DNA from: Devosia sp. | GTDB lineage: Bacteria > Pseudomonadota > Alphaproteobacteria > Rhizobiales > Devosiaceae | DNA: 53,657 nucleotides | Direction of reading: 5' to 3' | Assembly (NCBI GenBank): GCA_030680995.1 | Contig: JAUXUM010000080.1 | Location: forward strand, 1 to 53,657 | Shown here: in pieces, positions 38,876 through 48,322 of the stretch | How the letters are laid out: each line of letters opens with the position of its first letter | Numbering within the stretch: the first letter of the stretch is position 1 | Made by a program: the position numbers and the translations under genes | The notes under the pieces: model-generated | What the model was told of the DNA's origin: nothing | The model's input: the letters and a program-made list of their open reading frames with translations, nothing else | Database searches by the model: none

Positions 38876-39793
38876 GTGGCCGGAGACCGGTCATTGCGCG
38901 ATGCGGGCGGGCTCTATTGCGGCCCGGTCGTCGACGCCCACCATCATCTGTGGGACCTCTCGCTGGGCCGCCACCCGTGGCTGAAGCCGGCCGCGGGCGG
39001 CGACAGCGAGCTGGCCGGCGACCATATCCCCGCCGACTACGCGCGCGCTGCGGCGGGCCACAACGTGGTCGCGACCGTCCATGTCGAAGCCGGCTGGGAC
39101 GCGGACGATCCGTTCGGGGAAATCGCCTGGCTCGACAGCCTCGACAAGCCGCACGGCATCGCCGCGCGCTACGTCGCCCATGCACGCCTCGCGGACCCCG
39201 GGGTCGAGGCGGTGCTCGACCGCCACGCCAGCCACCCGCGGATCGCCGGCATCCGCGAGATCGTGAGCTGGCATCCGGATCCGGCAAAGTCCGCCAGCGC
39301 AAGAAACGACAGGATGGACGATCCAGCCTGGCGCCGGGGCCTTGCCGCGCTGGGGCGGCTTGGCCTGTCGTTCGACCTGTTGATTTCGCCCTTTCAGTTG
39401 GCCGACGCGCTCCGCCTCGCCGGCGACTTCCCCGACATTGTCTTCGTGCTCAACCATTGCGGCTCGCCAATGGACCGGGACCCCGACGGCATGTCGCGCT
39501 GGCGCCACGGCCTCAAGGCCCTCGCCGCGGCGCCCAATGTCGCGCTCAAGATCTCCGACCTCGTCGCCTACGATCCCAGTCCGACGCTGGCCACCCTCGG
39601 CGACGTCGTCCGCACCTGCCTCGACTGCTTCGGCACCGGTCGCGCGATGCTGGCGAGCGACCACCCGGTCGAGGCGCTGCACGCCTCCTTCCGCGAAACA
39701 TATGGCGCCTTCAAGTTCATACTTGCCGACCTCACCGACGACGAGTCGATCGCCCTGTTTTCTGGAAACGCCCTGAGGTTCTACAAGTTCTGA
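38876..39793 (+). CDS. Amidohydrolase family 2 protein (L-fuconolactonase/sugar-lactonase-like)
   Basis: GTG start 3 nt after previous stop (or overlapping TTG 38870); VVDAHHHLWDLSLGRHPWL; FVLNHCGSPMDRD; RAMLASDHPVEALHASF. Confidence 0.8.
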   Translation: MAGDRSLRDAGGLYCGPVVDAHHHLWDLSLGRHPWLKPAAGGDSELAGDHIPADYARAAAGHNVVATVHVEAGWDADDPFGEIAWLDSLDKPHGIAARYVAHARLADPGVEAVLDRHASHPRIAGIREIVSWHPDPAKSASARNDRMDDPAWRRGLAALGRLGLSFDLLISPFQLADALRLAGDFPDIVFVLNHCGSPMDRDPDGMSRWRHGLKALAAAPNVALKISDLVAYDPSPTLATLGDVVRTCLDCFGTGRAMLASDHPVEALHASFRETYGAFKFILADLTDDESIALFSGNALRFYKF

Positions 39794-40020
39794 TTTGGGT
39801 AGAGTCCCGGTTTGAAGTTCCGGGACGACGGAATAGCTATCAAACGGAGAACCGGCTGCCTGATCCATGACGGCTCGTGGCGCAGTACCTAAGCGAACAC
39901 TGGGGCGACGTTCAAGTTCGCCACCTGGGTTGAAGGCACCAGGGTTCCAATGCTCGGCGCTCAAGGTTGCGCAGAATTTCGCGCCCTCTTGCTTCCACAG
40001 TGCTCCCACGGGGCGCTGGA

Positions 40021-40050
40021 ACGCAAAAGGCGCCCCGGAGGGCGCCTCTT
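40021..40050 (-). terminator. Rho-independent terminator of tRNA-fMet
   Basis: Minus strand: aagAGGCGCC-CTCCGG-GGCGCCTttt; 7-bp perfect stem at 40028-40047 followed by T-run. Confidence 0.8.
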
Positions 40051-40075
40051 AAGGATCTGATATTTCAATAGAATT

Positions 40076-40152
<77 letters not shown>

Positions 40153-40358
40153 TCAATTTAGTACTTTTGCGCCAGAAAAGCTGCGGCCATCGCCGCGACG
40201 CAGAGCCTATATAGGGGGTGCGCCATGCCTTCTCAAGGTCAAAAGCGCCTCGCGTGACAGTTTTTTGACCGCACCGGCGCGATCGCACCATCGCCCCTTG
40301 CCGATGAAGCCTCATGACCTTAGGGTTCCGGCGCTTTTCCTGCGCTTGGGGTCTGTCA

Positions 40359-41396
40359 ATGAAGAAGAAGAAGCTCGGCCGTACCGATATCGAGGTCTCC
40401 GAAATCTGCCTCGGCACCATGACCTGGGGCCGCCAGAACACCGAGGCCGAGGGCCACGCACAGATGGACTACGCGCTCGATCGGGGCATCAATTTCTTCG
40501 ATACCGCCGAACTCTACGCCGTGCCGCCGATCCCGGAGAGCTACGGCAAGACCGAGGAGATCATCGGCTCCTGGTTCAGGAAATCCGGCAAGCGCGACCA
40601 GGTCGTGCTCGCCTCCAAGGTCGCGGGCGGCGGCACGCGCTGGATTCGCGGTGGGCGCGGCGTCGATCGGCAAAGCATACGGGAGGCGGTCGAGGGAAGC
40701 CTGAGACGCCTGCAGACCGACCGCATCGACCTCTACCAGATCCATTGGCCACGTCGCGGCCACTATCATTTCGAGAACTCCTGGACCTATGACCCCTACC
40801 GGCAGAACCGGGAAGAGGTACTGCCCAATATCCTCGAAGTGCTCGAAACCTTCAGCGAGTTGGCGAAGGAGGGCAAAATCCTCAACATCGGCCTCTCCAA
40901 CGAGAGCGCCTGGGGCACCATGCAATATCTGCGCCTGAGCCATGAACGCGGCCTGCCGCGCGTGCAGACCATCCAGAACGAATACAATTTCCTGCGCCGC
41001 TACTACGACATGGACTTGGCCGAACTCGCCTTCCACGAGGATGTCGGGCTGCTCGCCTATTCGCCGCTCGCCGCGGGGGCCATTTCCGGAAAGTATCTGG
41101 GCGGGGCGCTGCCGCCAGGCACGCGTGGAGCCCTGGCCGGTTCTGCCTATCGCAACAACGCGCTGACCGAGCCCGCGATTCGCGCCTACATCGCGCTCGC
41201 GCGGAAGCACGGCCTCGACGTCTGTCAGATGGCCCTGGCCTTCTGCCTCACCAAGCCGTTCATGACCTCGGTGATCATCGGCGCCACGACGATGGAACAA
41301 CTCAAGAGCAATATCGATGCGGTGGACCTGCGGCTGGGTCAGGATGTGCTGGAGGACATCCAGCAGATCTTCATGCGCTATCCGCGGACACTCTGA
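40359..41396 (+). CDS. Aldo/keto reductase (Tas-like)
   Basis: MKKKKLGRTDIEVSEICLGTMTWGRQNTEAEGHAQMDYALDRGINFFDTAELYAVPP. Confidence 0.88.
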   Translation: MKKKKLGRTDIEVSEICLGTMTWGRQNTEAEGHAQMDYALDRGINFFDTAELYAVPPIPESYGKTEEIIGSWFRKSGKRDQVVLASKVAGGGTRWIRGGRGVDRQSIREAVEGSLRRLQTDRIDLYQIHWPRRGHYHFENSWTYDPYRQNREEVLPNILEVLETFSELAKEGKILNIGLSNESAWGTMQYLRLSHERGLPRVQTIQNEYNFLRRYYDMDLAELAFHEDVGLLAYSPLAAGAISGKYLGGALPPGTRGALAGSAYRNNALTEPAIRAYIALARKHGLDVCQMALAFCLTKPFMTSVIIGATTMEQLKSNIDAVDLRLGQDVLEDIQQIFMRYPRTL

Positions 41397-41462
41397 GCGC
41401 GACCATCCCAATCGCGTTTTTCACGGTATAATTAAACGACGAATCGTTCTGACGGGCTGCCG

Positions 41463-42158
41463 ATGACGCTGATCGCCACGCTGTTTCCGCTGCTCTGCTG
41501 GTTTACCTACAATTACGGCGTCCCGCTGATCGAGCGCGTCCGGCCGTCACTGTCGGTGATCATGAGCATGCAGCGCCGGCGCTGGGTGGCCAACGCCGCG
41601 CGGCGGGAATCGCCGCTCGACGCCATCCTGGCAGGCAATCTCATGGGCGCCGTGAGCTTTCTTGCCTCGACCTCGGCGCTGCTGGTGCTGGCTGTATTTG
41701 CCGCCTTCGGCCAGTTGCCGGCACTGATGGGAGCGCTCAAGACGGTGGAGATCGGTAGCAGCTACTCGGTTCCCGAAGTCCAGATCCATCTGGTGGCGAT
41801 GCTGGCAATCTTCGTGCTGTCCTTCTTCGCCTTCACCCTGGCCCTGCGCCAGTTCAACCATTTCTGCATCATGCTGGGCGCCATCGATCATACCGGGCAC
41901 GTCACCGAGACCGAGATCGACGCCATCGCCCAGCTCAACTCGCTGGCGGCCAAGAACTTCAACAACGGCATCCGGGCCTTTTATTTTTCGGTTTCGATGG
42001 TCGCCTGGTTCGTCAACGAATGGTTCTCGATCACCGCCAGCCTGTTGACTGTCGGCTTCCTCATCCACCGCGAGTTCTTCTCGACCGCGCACCGTCTGGC
42101 CGCTTCTGCCGCGGTCATCGCCAGCCGCCGCGAGCAGCAAGCGGCCCCGGGCGCCTAA
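41463..42158 (+). CDS. DUF599 family membrane protein
   Basis: 231 aa; MTLIATLFPLLCWFTYNYGVPLIERVRPSLSVIMSMQRRRWV; several TM segments. Confidence 0.75.
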   Translation: MTLIATLFPLLCWFTYNYGVPLIERVRPSLSVIMSMQRRRWVANAARRESPLDAILAGNLMGAVSFLASTSALLVLAVFAAFGQLPALMGALKTVEIGSSYSVPEVQIHLVAMLAIFVLSFFAFTLALRQFNHFCIMLGAIDHTGHVTETEIDAIAQLNSLAAKNFNNGIRAFYFSVSMVAWFVNEWFSITASLLTVGFLIHREFFSTAHRLAASAAVIASRREQQAAPGA

Positions 42159-43456
42159 TTCTCGATCTTGCCCGGCGGATAGGTCTTGGGCCCGCTCTCC
42201 GGCTGCGCCGTTGCCGGCGCCAGCAACCGGTCGAGATTGTCGCGGCCCAGCTGATAGCCGGCATCGGCGCTGCGTTGATAATACTCGATCGCCTTGTCGC
42301 GGTCGGCTTCGACGCCGAGCCCGTGCTCATGGATATGGCCCATATTGTTGAGCCCGACCGGATTGCCGCTGTCGGCGGCGAGCTGCGTCCAGCGCAACCC
42401 CTCCGCGTGGTCGACGCCCGTGCCGGTGCCGTCGAGGTAGAGAAGTCCCAGATTGACCGCGGCGCGCATCTCGCCGTTTTCGGCGGCGCTGCGGTAAAGC
42501 GCGAGTGCCCTGGCATAGTCCTGGCTCACGCCGCGCCCATCCTCGTAGAGCAGCGCCAAATTGTGCTGCGCCAGCGCCAGGCCCTGGTCGGCGGCACGCC
42601 GATAGAGTTCCGCCGCCTGGACGGCGTCGGCGGCGACGCCATAGCCGTTCTCGGTGAGATAGCCCAGGTCGTTCTGTGCCTGCATGTCGCCCTGATCGGC
42701 GGCGCCCTGGTAGTAATCGGCGGCGCGATAATAGTCGACCGGCGTGCCGAGACCCAGCTCGTAGATCCGGCCCAGGCTGTGCTGGCCGCGGGTGTCGCCA
42801 TGGTCGGCGGCGCGCTGCAGCCAGGCAGCCGCGGCGATGTAGTCGTGAGCCACCCCCAGCCCTTCTTTGTACATCAGCCCAATATTGGTCTCGGCGCGGG
42901 GCAGGCCCCGTTCGGCCGCGGTGCGGTACCAGAATGCGGCGCGCGCGTAGTTCTGTTCGACCCCCTCGCCCAGATCGTAGGACAGACCGAGGCTGTTCTG
43001 CGCCGGCGCGAAGCCCGCTTCGGCCGCGATTACCAGCATTTCGGCGCCGCGCGCCATGTCCTGCTCGACTGCATCCGCCGATATCAGCATGTCGCCGTAC
43101 AGCGTCAGCGCTACGGCATTGCCCGCTGCCGCCGCTTCCTCGAGCAGCGGCGTGGCCAGTTGCTTTTGGGCGCCGGCATAGTAGGCGCGCCCAAGCCAGG
43201 CTTTCATCTGGGCCGAACCGGGATCTTCGGCAAGCGCCGCCGCGCAGGCCTCGATGGCAGCGTTCGCATCGATCTGAGCGGTATCCCTGCCGCCCGTCTC
43301 GAAGCCGGCCTCCCACCGGCTCGCAGCTTCGGAGGCGCACCATTCACCAGCCGATTGGGCGAAGACGACTGTTGCCAACAATGAGAGCGGCAAGGCCACG
43401 GCCAATGAAGCGCCGACCCGGCGCCACTGAAATGCTGACGGCGCTGACGATCCCAT
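42155..43456 (-). CDS. SEL1-like tetratricopeptide repeat protein
   Basis: 433 aa; repeated ~36-aa units such as AAEAGFAPAQNSLGLSYDLGEGVEQNYARAAFWYRTAAERGLPRAETNIGLMYKEGLGV. Confidence 0.9.
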   Translation of the reverse strand: MGSSAPSAFQWRRVGASLAVALPLSLLATVVFAQSAGEWCASEAASRWEAGFETGGRDTAQIDANAAIEACAAALAEDPGSAQMKAWLGRAYYAGAQKQLATPLLEEAAAAGNAVALTLYGDMLISADAVEQDMARGAEMLVIAAEAGFAPAQNSLGLSYDLGEGVEQNYARAAFWYRTAAERGLPRAETNIGLMYKEGLGVAHDYIAAAAWLQRAADHGDTRGQHSLGRIYELGLGTPVDYYRAADYYQGAADQGDMQAQNDLGYLTENGYGVAADAVQAAELYRRAADQGLALAQHNLALLYEDGRGVSQDYARALALYRSAAENGEMRAAVNLGLLYLDGTGTGVDHAEGLRWTQLAADSGNPVGLNNMGHIHEHGLGVEADRDKAIEYYQRSADAGYQLGRDNLDRLLAPATAQPESGPKTYPPGKIEN

Positions 43457-43592
43457 CTCACGCTCCCTCCCTGTCCTTGCCCGTGGACTTTACAGGCGAC
43501 ACCGCGGGTCCGGCAAGCTGCCCGCCCCGGGACCTGAGCTCGTTGTCGCGCCGATCTATCCAACGCCGTGGACTTTATGGCAGAAGCGGCAT

Positions 43593-45137
43593 GTGAAGAT
43601 ACAGCAAGTGCCCGACCGGGCCTACCCGACCAAGACGCCGTTCTGGCTCGAACCGCAATTCGTCGCTGCCGTGGTGCTGCTGCTGTTCGCCGGCCGGCTC
43701 TGGGTGGCCATGGATACCGATCTCGTCGCCGACGAGGGATACTACACGCTCTGGTCGCTTTTTCCCGGCCCCGGCTATCTCGACCATCCGCCTGGCATCG
43801 CCTGGGCCATCGCCTTCGGCCGCTGGCTGCTGGGCGATAGTAGCCTGGGCGTGCGCGCCGCCGCCCTGCTGTCGCCACTGCTCATCTCGGCCGCCCTTTA
43901 CCGCACCGGCGTCATCCTCTTCGATGCCGCCGTCGCCGGCCTCGCCGTGCTCTGGTATAATTTGACCCTGGGTGTGTCACTGAGCCTCCTCGCCACCCCC
44001 GACATGCCCTCGACCCTGTTCTGGATGATGGCGGTCTGGGCAGTGGCGGAATTCATCAGGAGCCGCGACGCCAATTGGTGGCTGCTGGTCGGACTGATGG
44101 CCGGCCTCGGGGTGCTCGGCAAATACACTAACCTGTTCCTCGGGCTAGGCTTGGTGCTGTTCATCCTCGCCAGCCGCGGACGGCTGCGCTGGCTGACGCT
44201 GTGGCAGCTCTGGGCCGGCGGACTCATCGCCCTCCTCGTCATGTCCCCCAACCTCTGGTGGAACGCGCAGCATGGCTGGGCCACCCTAGTGTTTCAGGGC
44301 AGACGCATCGTCGACACGATCTACGCCTCCGACCTCCAGCGCAACTATTTCGACCTCATCGGCGGCCAGGCACTGTTTCTGGGACCGGTCACGCTGCTGT
44401 TCTTCCTCGGCGGCACGGCGGCCTGGCTGTTCCGGGTCAAGCATCCTGACCGACACCTGCTGGCGCTGCCCGTCCTCAGCGGCCTGCCTGCCGTCCTCTA
44501 CTTCCTCTATCACGCGTCACACTCGCATGTGGAGGCGAACTGGCTGCTGCCGCTCTGGCCGATGATGGCGCTGGCGGCGGCCTGGGTTGTCATCCGCGCG
44601 ATCCCGAGAGTTCGGGCGATCCGGCACCTGGGCCCCGCCGCCCTTTACGGCCAGACGCTGTTCGGCCTGTTCGTCGTCGGCTTCCTGCAATGGGTGGTGC
44701 TTGCTCATCCGCCCGAATTCGCCCATCTCGACCGCACACGCGACATGCGCGGCTGGACGGAAGCGCGCGCTGAGTTGGACGCCATGGCCGAGGAACACGG
44801 GGCCCGCTGGCTCGGCGTGGTCGACAATTACGGCATCGTCGGGCTGCTCGCCAGCTACGGCCATTTCGCCCGATCGGACCTCCCGGTGCTCGGGATCGGC
44901 AATGGCTGGCGCTACGGCTTCCTGCCGCCGCTCGATCCAGCGGCGCTGGACTCGCCCGGGCTGCTCATCGTCTGGGAGGGCTCGGCGGGGCATCCGCTGC
45001 AGCCGCCGGCCTTGTTCCAGAAGATCGAGGACCTGGGCACCGTCGAGCGGCGGTTCGGCGGCGAGGCGGTGGCCCGTTATTCGGTCCTCAAGGTCGGCGC
45101 CCCCACGCCGAAATTCCTTGCCGCGCTGCGCCGTTGA
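43593..45137 (+). CDS. Glycosyltransferase family 39 (ArnT-like) membrane protein
   Basis: 514 aa; DEGYYTLWSLFPGPGYLDHPPGIAWAIAFGRWLLG; multiple TM. Confidence 0.82.
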   Translation: MKIQQVPDRAYPTKTPFWLEPQFVAAVVLLLFAGRLWVAMDTDLVADEGYYTLWSLFPGPGYLDHPPGIAWAIAFGRWLLGDSSLGVRAAALLSPLLISAALYRTGVILFDAAVAGLAVLWYNLTLGVSLSLLATPDMPSTLFWMMAVWAVAEFIRSRDANWWLLVGLMAGLGVLGKYTNLFLGLGLVLFILASRGRLRWLTLWQLWAGGLIALLVMSPNLWWNAQHGWATLVFQGRRIVDTIYASDLQRNYFDLIGGQALFLGPVTLLFFLGGTAAWLFRVKHPDRHLLALPVLSGLPAVLYFLYHASHSHVEANWLLPLWPMMALAAAWVVIRAIPRVRAIRHLGPAALYGQTLFGLFVVGFLQWVVLAHPPEFAHLDRTRDMRGWTEARAELDAMAEEHGARWLGVVDNYGIVGLLASYGHFARSDLPVLGIGNGWRYGFLPPLDPAALDSPGLLIVWEGSAGHPLQPPALFQKIEDLGTVERRFGGEAVARYSVLKVGAPTPKFLAALRR

Positions 45138-46789
45138 GCGTGGTATTTCTGCCGCGCCTGCGGCAGTCGGGCGGCGCGCCGCCCGGCGCCGGCTTGCAAT
45201 CAGGGTCTGGAGTGATAAGGCTCGGCGCGCGCCGGCCACTTCCGGCGCTTTCCCTAGAGCCATCGAAAGCCGCGCCATCCGTGACTGATCTCGCCTCGCC
45301 TTCAGCCGTCGCGCCACGTATCAGGCATCTGGGCCTGCTGCAGGCGATCGCCGCCTTCTTCATCATCGTCAAGATCGTCTACGTCTTCCGGGTCGGTCCG
45401 ATCGCGGACGAGGCCTATTATTGGATGTGGGGTCAGCATCCGGACCTCTCCTATTTCGATCACCCGCCGCTGCAGGCATGGCTGCTGGGGATATCCGAAG
45501 CGCTCTTCGGCCGCAGCCTGATTGCCCTGCGCTGGATGACGCTCGCCAGCCTCGCCGGCATCTTCTGGATCTTCCACCTGTGGGCCAAGCGGCTCGTGGG
45601 CGATAACTGGCAGACGCTGTTCTGGCCGGGCATCGTCATCTATCTCGCGTCCCCGACCTTTGGCTTTTTCACCTCGCTCGCCTTCCACGATTATCTGCTG
45701 CTCTTCCTCTGCCTCGCCTCGGGGCACTTCTTCCTCAATTTTCTCACCGCCGCAGACGCGGGGGACAAGCCGCGGCACCGCGACCTCTATGTCGCCGCCT
45801 TCCTGCTGGGGCTCGCCGGACTAACCAAATACAACGCCGTCTTTCTGGGCCTCGGCGTCTTTTTCTACATCATCGCCAAGCCGTCGCTGCGCCGCCTGCT
45901 GGCCGATCCGCATCTCTATCTCGCCGCGGCGATCGCCATTGGCATGCAGAGCCCGGTCATCATCTGGAATCTCTCCAGCGACTTCTCCTCCTTCAAGTTC
46001 CATCTCGCCGACCGGCACACCTCCGGCTGGCTCACCACGGTCAACTGGAATTCGCTGATCGACTTCCCCGCCGCCTCGGCATTCCTGATCTCTCCCTTCC
46101 TCGTCCCGGTCTTCGTGCGCTTTTTCCTGAAACGTCACGAGACGCGCTTCGAAGAAGTCGCCAAGGGCCTCGCGATCTGGGTGTTCTGGCTCTCGACCGC
46201 CACGTTCATCCTGGTGTCGGTGTTCGACTGGGTGTTCTGGTGGTGGAATCTCGTTGGCTACGTCCTGGTCATGCCCTTTGCGGCCAAGCACATGGGACAG
46301 CGCTTCCTGTTCTACGGACACGTCGTTTTTGGAGCGCTGGTAACGCTGTTCTTACTCATCTCTTATGCTTTCCTGCCACTCTCAATTCTGATGGGTACGC
46401 CTGACTGGCGGCAGACCCGCCTCTACGGATGGGAGGAACTGCGCGACCAACTGCTGATTGTGCGGGAGAATTATCAACCCGACTTCATTGCAAGTGAGAC
46501 ACCTGAGGTCGCAAGCGTTGCCGGCTTTGCTTTGGACGATCCGAACGTCATGGCACTCACCGAGCGCATCACCCAGTTTCACTATTGGTGGGACAAGAAT
46601 GCGCATGTCGGACAGGATGCCGTTGTGGTGCTCGAACGGGCCGATAATCCAGGTTTCATGGCATCGCAGTTCGAGACGTTCACGCCGGTTGGTACGATCG
46701 ACATCACCCGTTTCGGCTATTGGATAAACGGTTTCGACTTCTACTATGCCGAAAACTATCAGCCGACCGCGCCGGCCAGCAGAACCTAG
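45134..46789 (+). CDS. Glycosyltransferase family 39 (ArnT-like) membrane protein
   Basis: 551 aa; ADEAYYWMWGQHPDLSYFDHPPLQAWLLGISEALFGRS; overlaps previous gene by 4 nt. Confidence 0.83.
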   Translation: MSVVFLPRLRQSGGAPPGAGLQSGSGVIRLGARRPLPALSLEPSKAAPSVTDLASPSAVAPRIRHLGLLQAIAAFFIIVKIVYVFRVGPIADEAYYWMWGQHPDLSYFDHPPLQAWLLGISEALFGRSLIALRWMTLASLAGIFWIFHLWAKRLVGDNWQTLFWPGIVIYLASPTFGFFTSLAFHDYLLLFLCLASGHFFLNFLTAADAGDKPRHRDLYVAAFLLGLAGLTKYNAVFLGLGVFFYIIAKPSLRRLLADPHLYLAAAIAIGMQSPVIIWNLSSDFSSFKFHLADRHTSGWLTTVNWNSLIDFPAASAFLISPFLVPVFVRFFLKRHETRFEEVAKGLAIWVFWLSTATFILVSVFDWVFWWWNLVGYVLVMPFAAKHMGQRFLFYGHVVFGALVTLFLLISYAFLPLSILMGTPDWRQTRLYGWEELRDQLLIVRENYQPDFIASETPEVASVAGFALDDPNVMALTERITQFHYWWDKNAHVGQDAVVVLERADNPGFMASQFETFTPVGTIDITRFGYWINGFDFYYAENYQPTAPASRT

Positions 46790-48249
46790 GTCCCGGGCAG
46801 GAAGCCTCGGCCGAGGTAGATCCGGTGCGTGTCGAGCGGTTTGCCCAGCCGGCTCACCGGGATTTCTTCGAGCAGGGTGACGCTTTCGAAGCGGGACGTG
46901 ACCTCGGAGGTCAGCGGCCGCCAATCGTCTCCGAATAGGATGGCATCCTCGCCGGCGTGCGTGGCGGCGTCGAACCAGAAATCGAATTGATCGGTCTTTG
47001 CCGAGAGCGAGGTCACCTTAGGGTCGCGCATGGCGTAACCGAGCAGCGCGGCAGTGGTATAGTCGGGCGTGGCGATGAACCCGGCGCCATGCGCCGCCCG
47101 CGCCGCTTCGACCGTCGCCGAGGTTTCCTCCCAGCCATAGGCCCAGGCCGAGGCTTCGTCGCGGATGGCGGCGACGTCGGTCAGCGGCATGATGGCGTAG
47201 TTGACCAGAACGAAGCCGGCGAAGGCGAAGCCGTACAGCACCTGAGCCCAATAGAGCCAGCGCCGGCGGAAATGCAGTGCCAGGAACGGCAGCACCGCCA
47301 GATAGGCCACGAGATTCCAGTGGAAGATGGTCGGTGTCGCCAGCGACACGCCGATAATGGCGAGCGTCGACAACAAGAAGACGACCCGTGCCAAAGCCTC
47401 GGCGGGGGAGGCCGCCCTGGCGAGCAGGAACCGCCCCATTGCCACCAGCATGAAGGGGGACAGGAACAGCACCGCGCCGAGCAGCCAGCCGATGCCGCTG
47501 GTCGGCACGTCGCCGGCGAACCGGCCGCCGCTGATGAACCCGAACGAGGCCCATTCGTGCTGGAGGTTCCAGATCAGCACCGGCGCCTGGACGGCCAGCG
47601 CGATCCCTGCCGCCAGGTAGAGTTGCCACTTGCGCAGCAGCGCCCGGTGGGGCGGCGACAGCATCAGGAACAGCCCGAAGCCGACCCCCAGGAAGGCCGC
47701 ATTGTACTTGGCGAGGCCGGCAAGGCCGAGGCAGAGCGCACCCAGATAGAGGTCGCGATACCGCCCGGCGCCGGATCGCTCCCGGTCGATGACGAAGCTG
47801 CCGAGGAAATAGCTGGCGCTCAGGATGCCAAGCACCAGCAGGTGATCCGGCAACGCCGCAGCGGTGACGGCGAAGAACATCGGCGTAGAGAGAAACAGCA
47901 CCGACGTCAGCCAGAAGTGCTGTTCCGAAGCCCCCGGCACCAGCTTGCGGGCCATGAGCCAAAGCACCGCCAGGTCGCCGGCCAGCGCGAGGGCCACCAT
48001 GATGCGCAGCGCCAACCGGTTCCAGCCGAAGACCGCGCCGGCCAACCCCTGCAGCCAGGCGGTAAGCGGGGGATGGTCGAAATAGGACAGCGCCGGATGC
48101 TGGCCCCACATCCAGTAATAGGCCTCGTCCTGGAAGATGCCGCCGCCAATGAGAACGGCAAGCTTGAAGAGGACAAGCAGCAGCGCAGCCCATTTCAGCA
48201 CCGCAACCGGAGCAAGCTCCGCAGCCCTCGCTATCGTCAAATTCTTCAT
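46786..48249 (-). CDS. Glycosyltransferase family 39 (ArnT-like) membrane protein
   Basis: 487 aa; DEAYYWMWGQHPALSYFDHPPLTAWLQGLAGAVFG; convergent with previous gene, 4-nt overlap. Confidence 0.83.
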   Translation of the reverse strand: MKNLTIARAAELAPVAVLKWAALLLVLFKLAVLIGGGIFQDEAYYWMWGQHPALSYFDHPPLTAWLQGLAGAVFGWNRLALRIMVALALAGDLAVLWLMARKLVPGASEQHFWLTSVLFLSTPMFFAVTAAALPDHLLVLGILSASYFLGSFVIDRERSGAGRYRDLYLGALCLGLAGLAKYNAAFLGVGFGLFLMLSPPHRALLRKWQLYLAAGIALAVQAPVLIWNLQHEWASFGFISGGRFAGDVPTSGIGWLLGAVLFLSPFMLVAMGRFLLARAASPAEALARVVFLLSTLAIIGVSLATPTIFHWNLVAYLAVLPFLALHFRRRWLYWAQVLYGFAFAGFVLVNYAIMPLTDVAAIRDEASAWAYGWEETSATVEAARAAHGAGFIATPDYTTAALLGYAMRDPKVTSLSAKTDQFDFWFDAATHAGEDAILFGDDWRPLTSEVTSRFESVTLLEEIPVSRLGKPLDTHRIYLGRGFLPGT

Positions 48250-48322
48250 GCGGACCCCTGCCGATCCCAGTCCGCCTTATGCCATGCCGGCCTGCATTAC
48301 GCGAACCCTGATGGCAGCGCCC

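Noticed and set aside
39804-39826. Hairpin GTCCCGG-TTTGAAGTT-CCGGGAC after the amidohydrolase gene as a terminator
   Set aside because: 7-bp stem but a 9-nt loop and no T-run; not strong enough to call
42155-43456. Regular ~108-bp periodicity that could be taken for a DNA repeat array
   Set aside because: Explained by SEL1-like protein repeats of the encoded 433-aa protein
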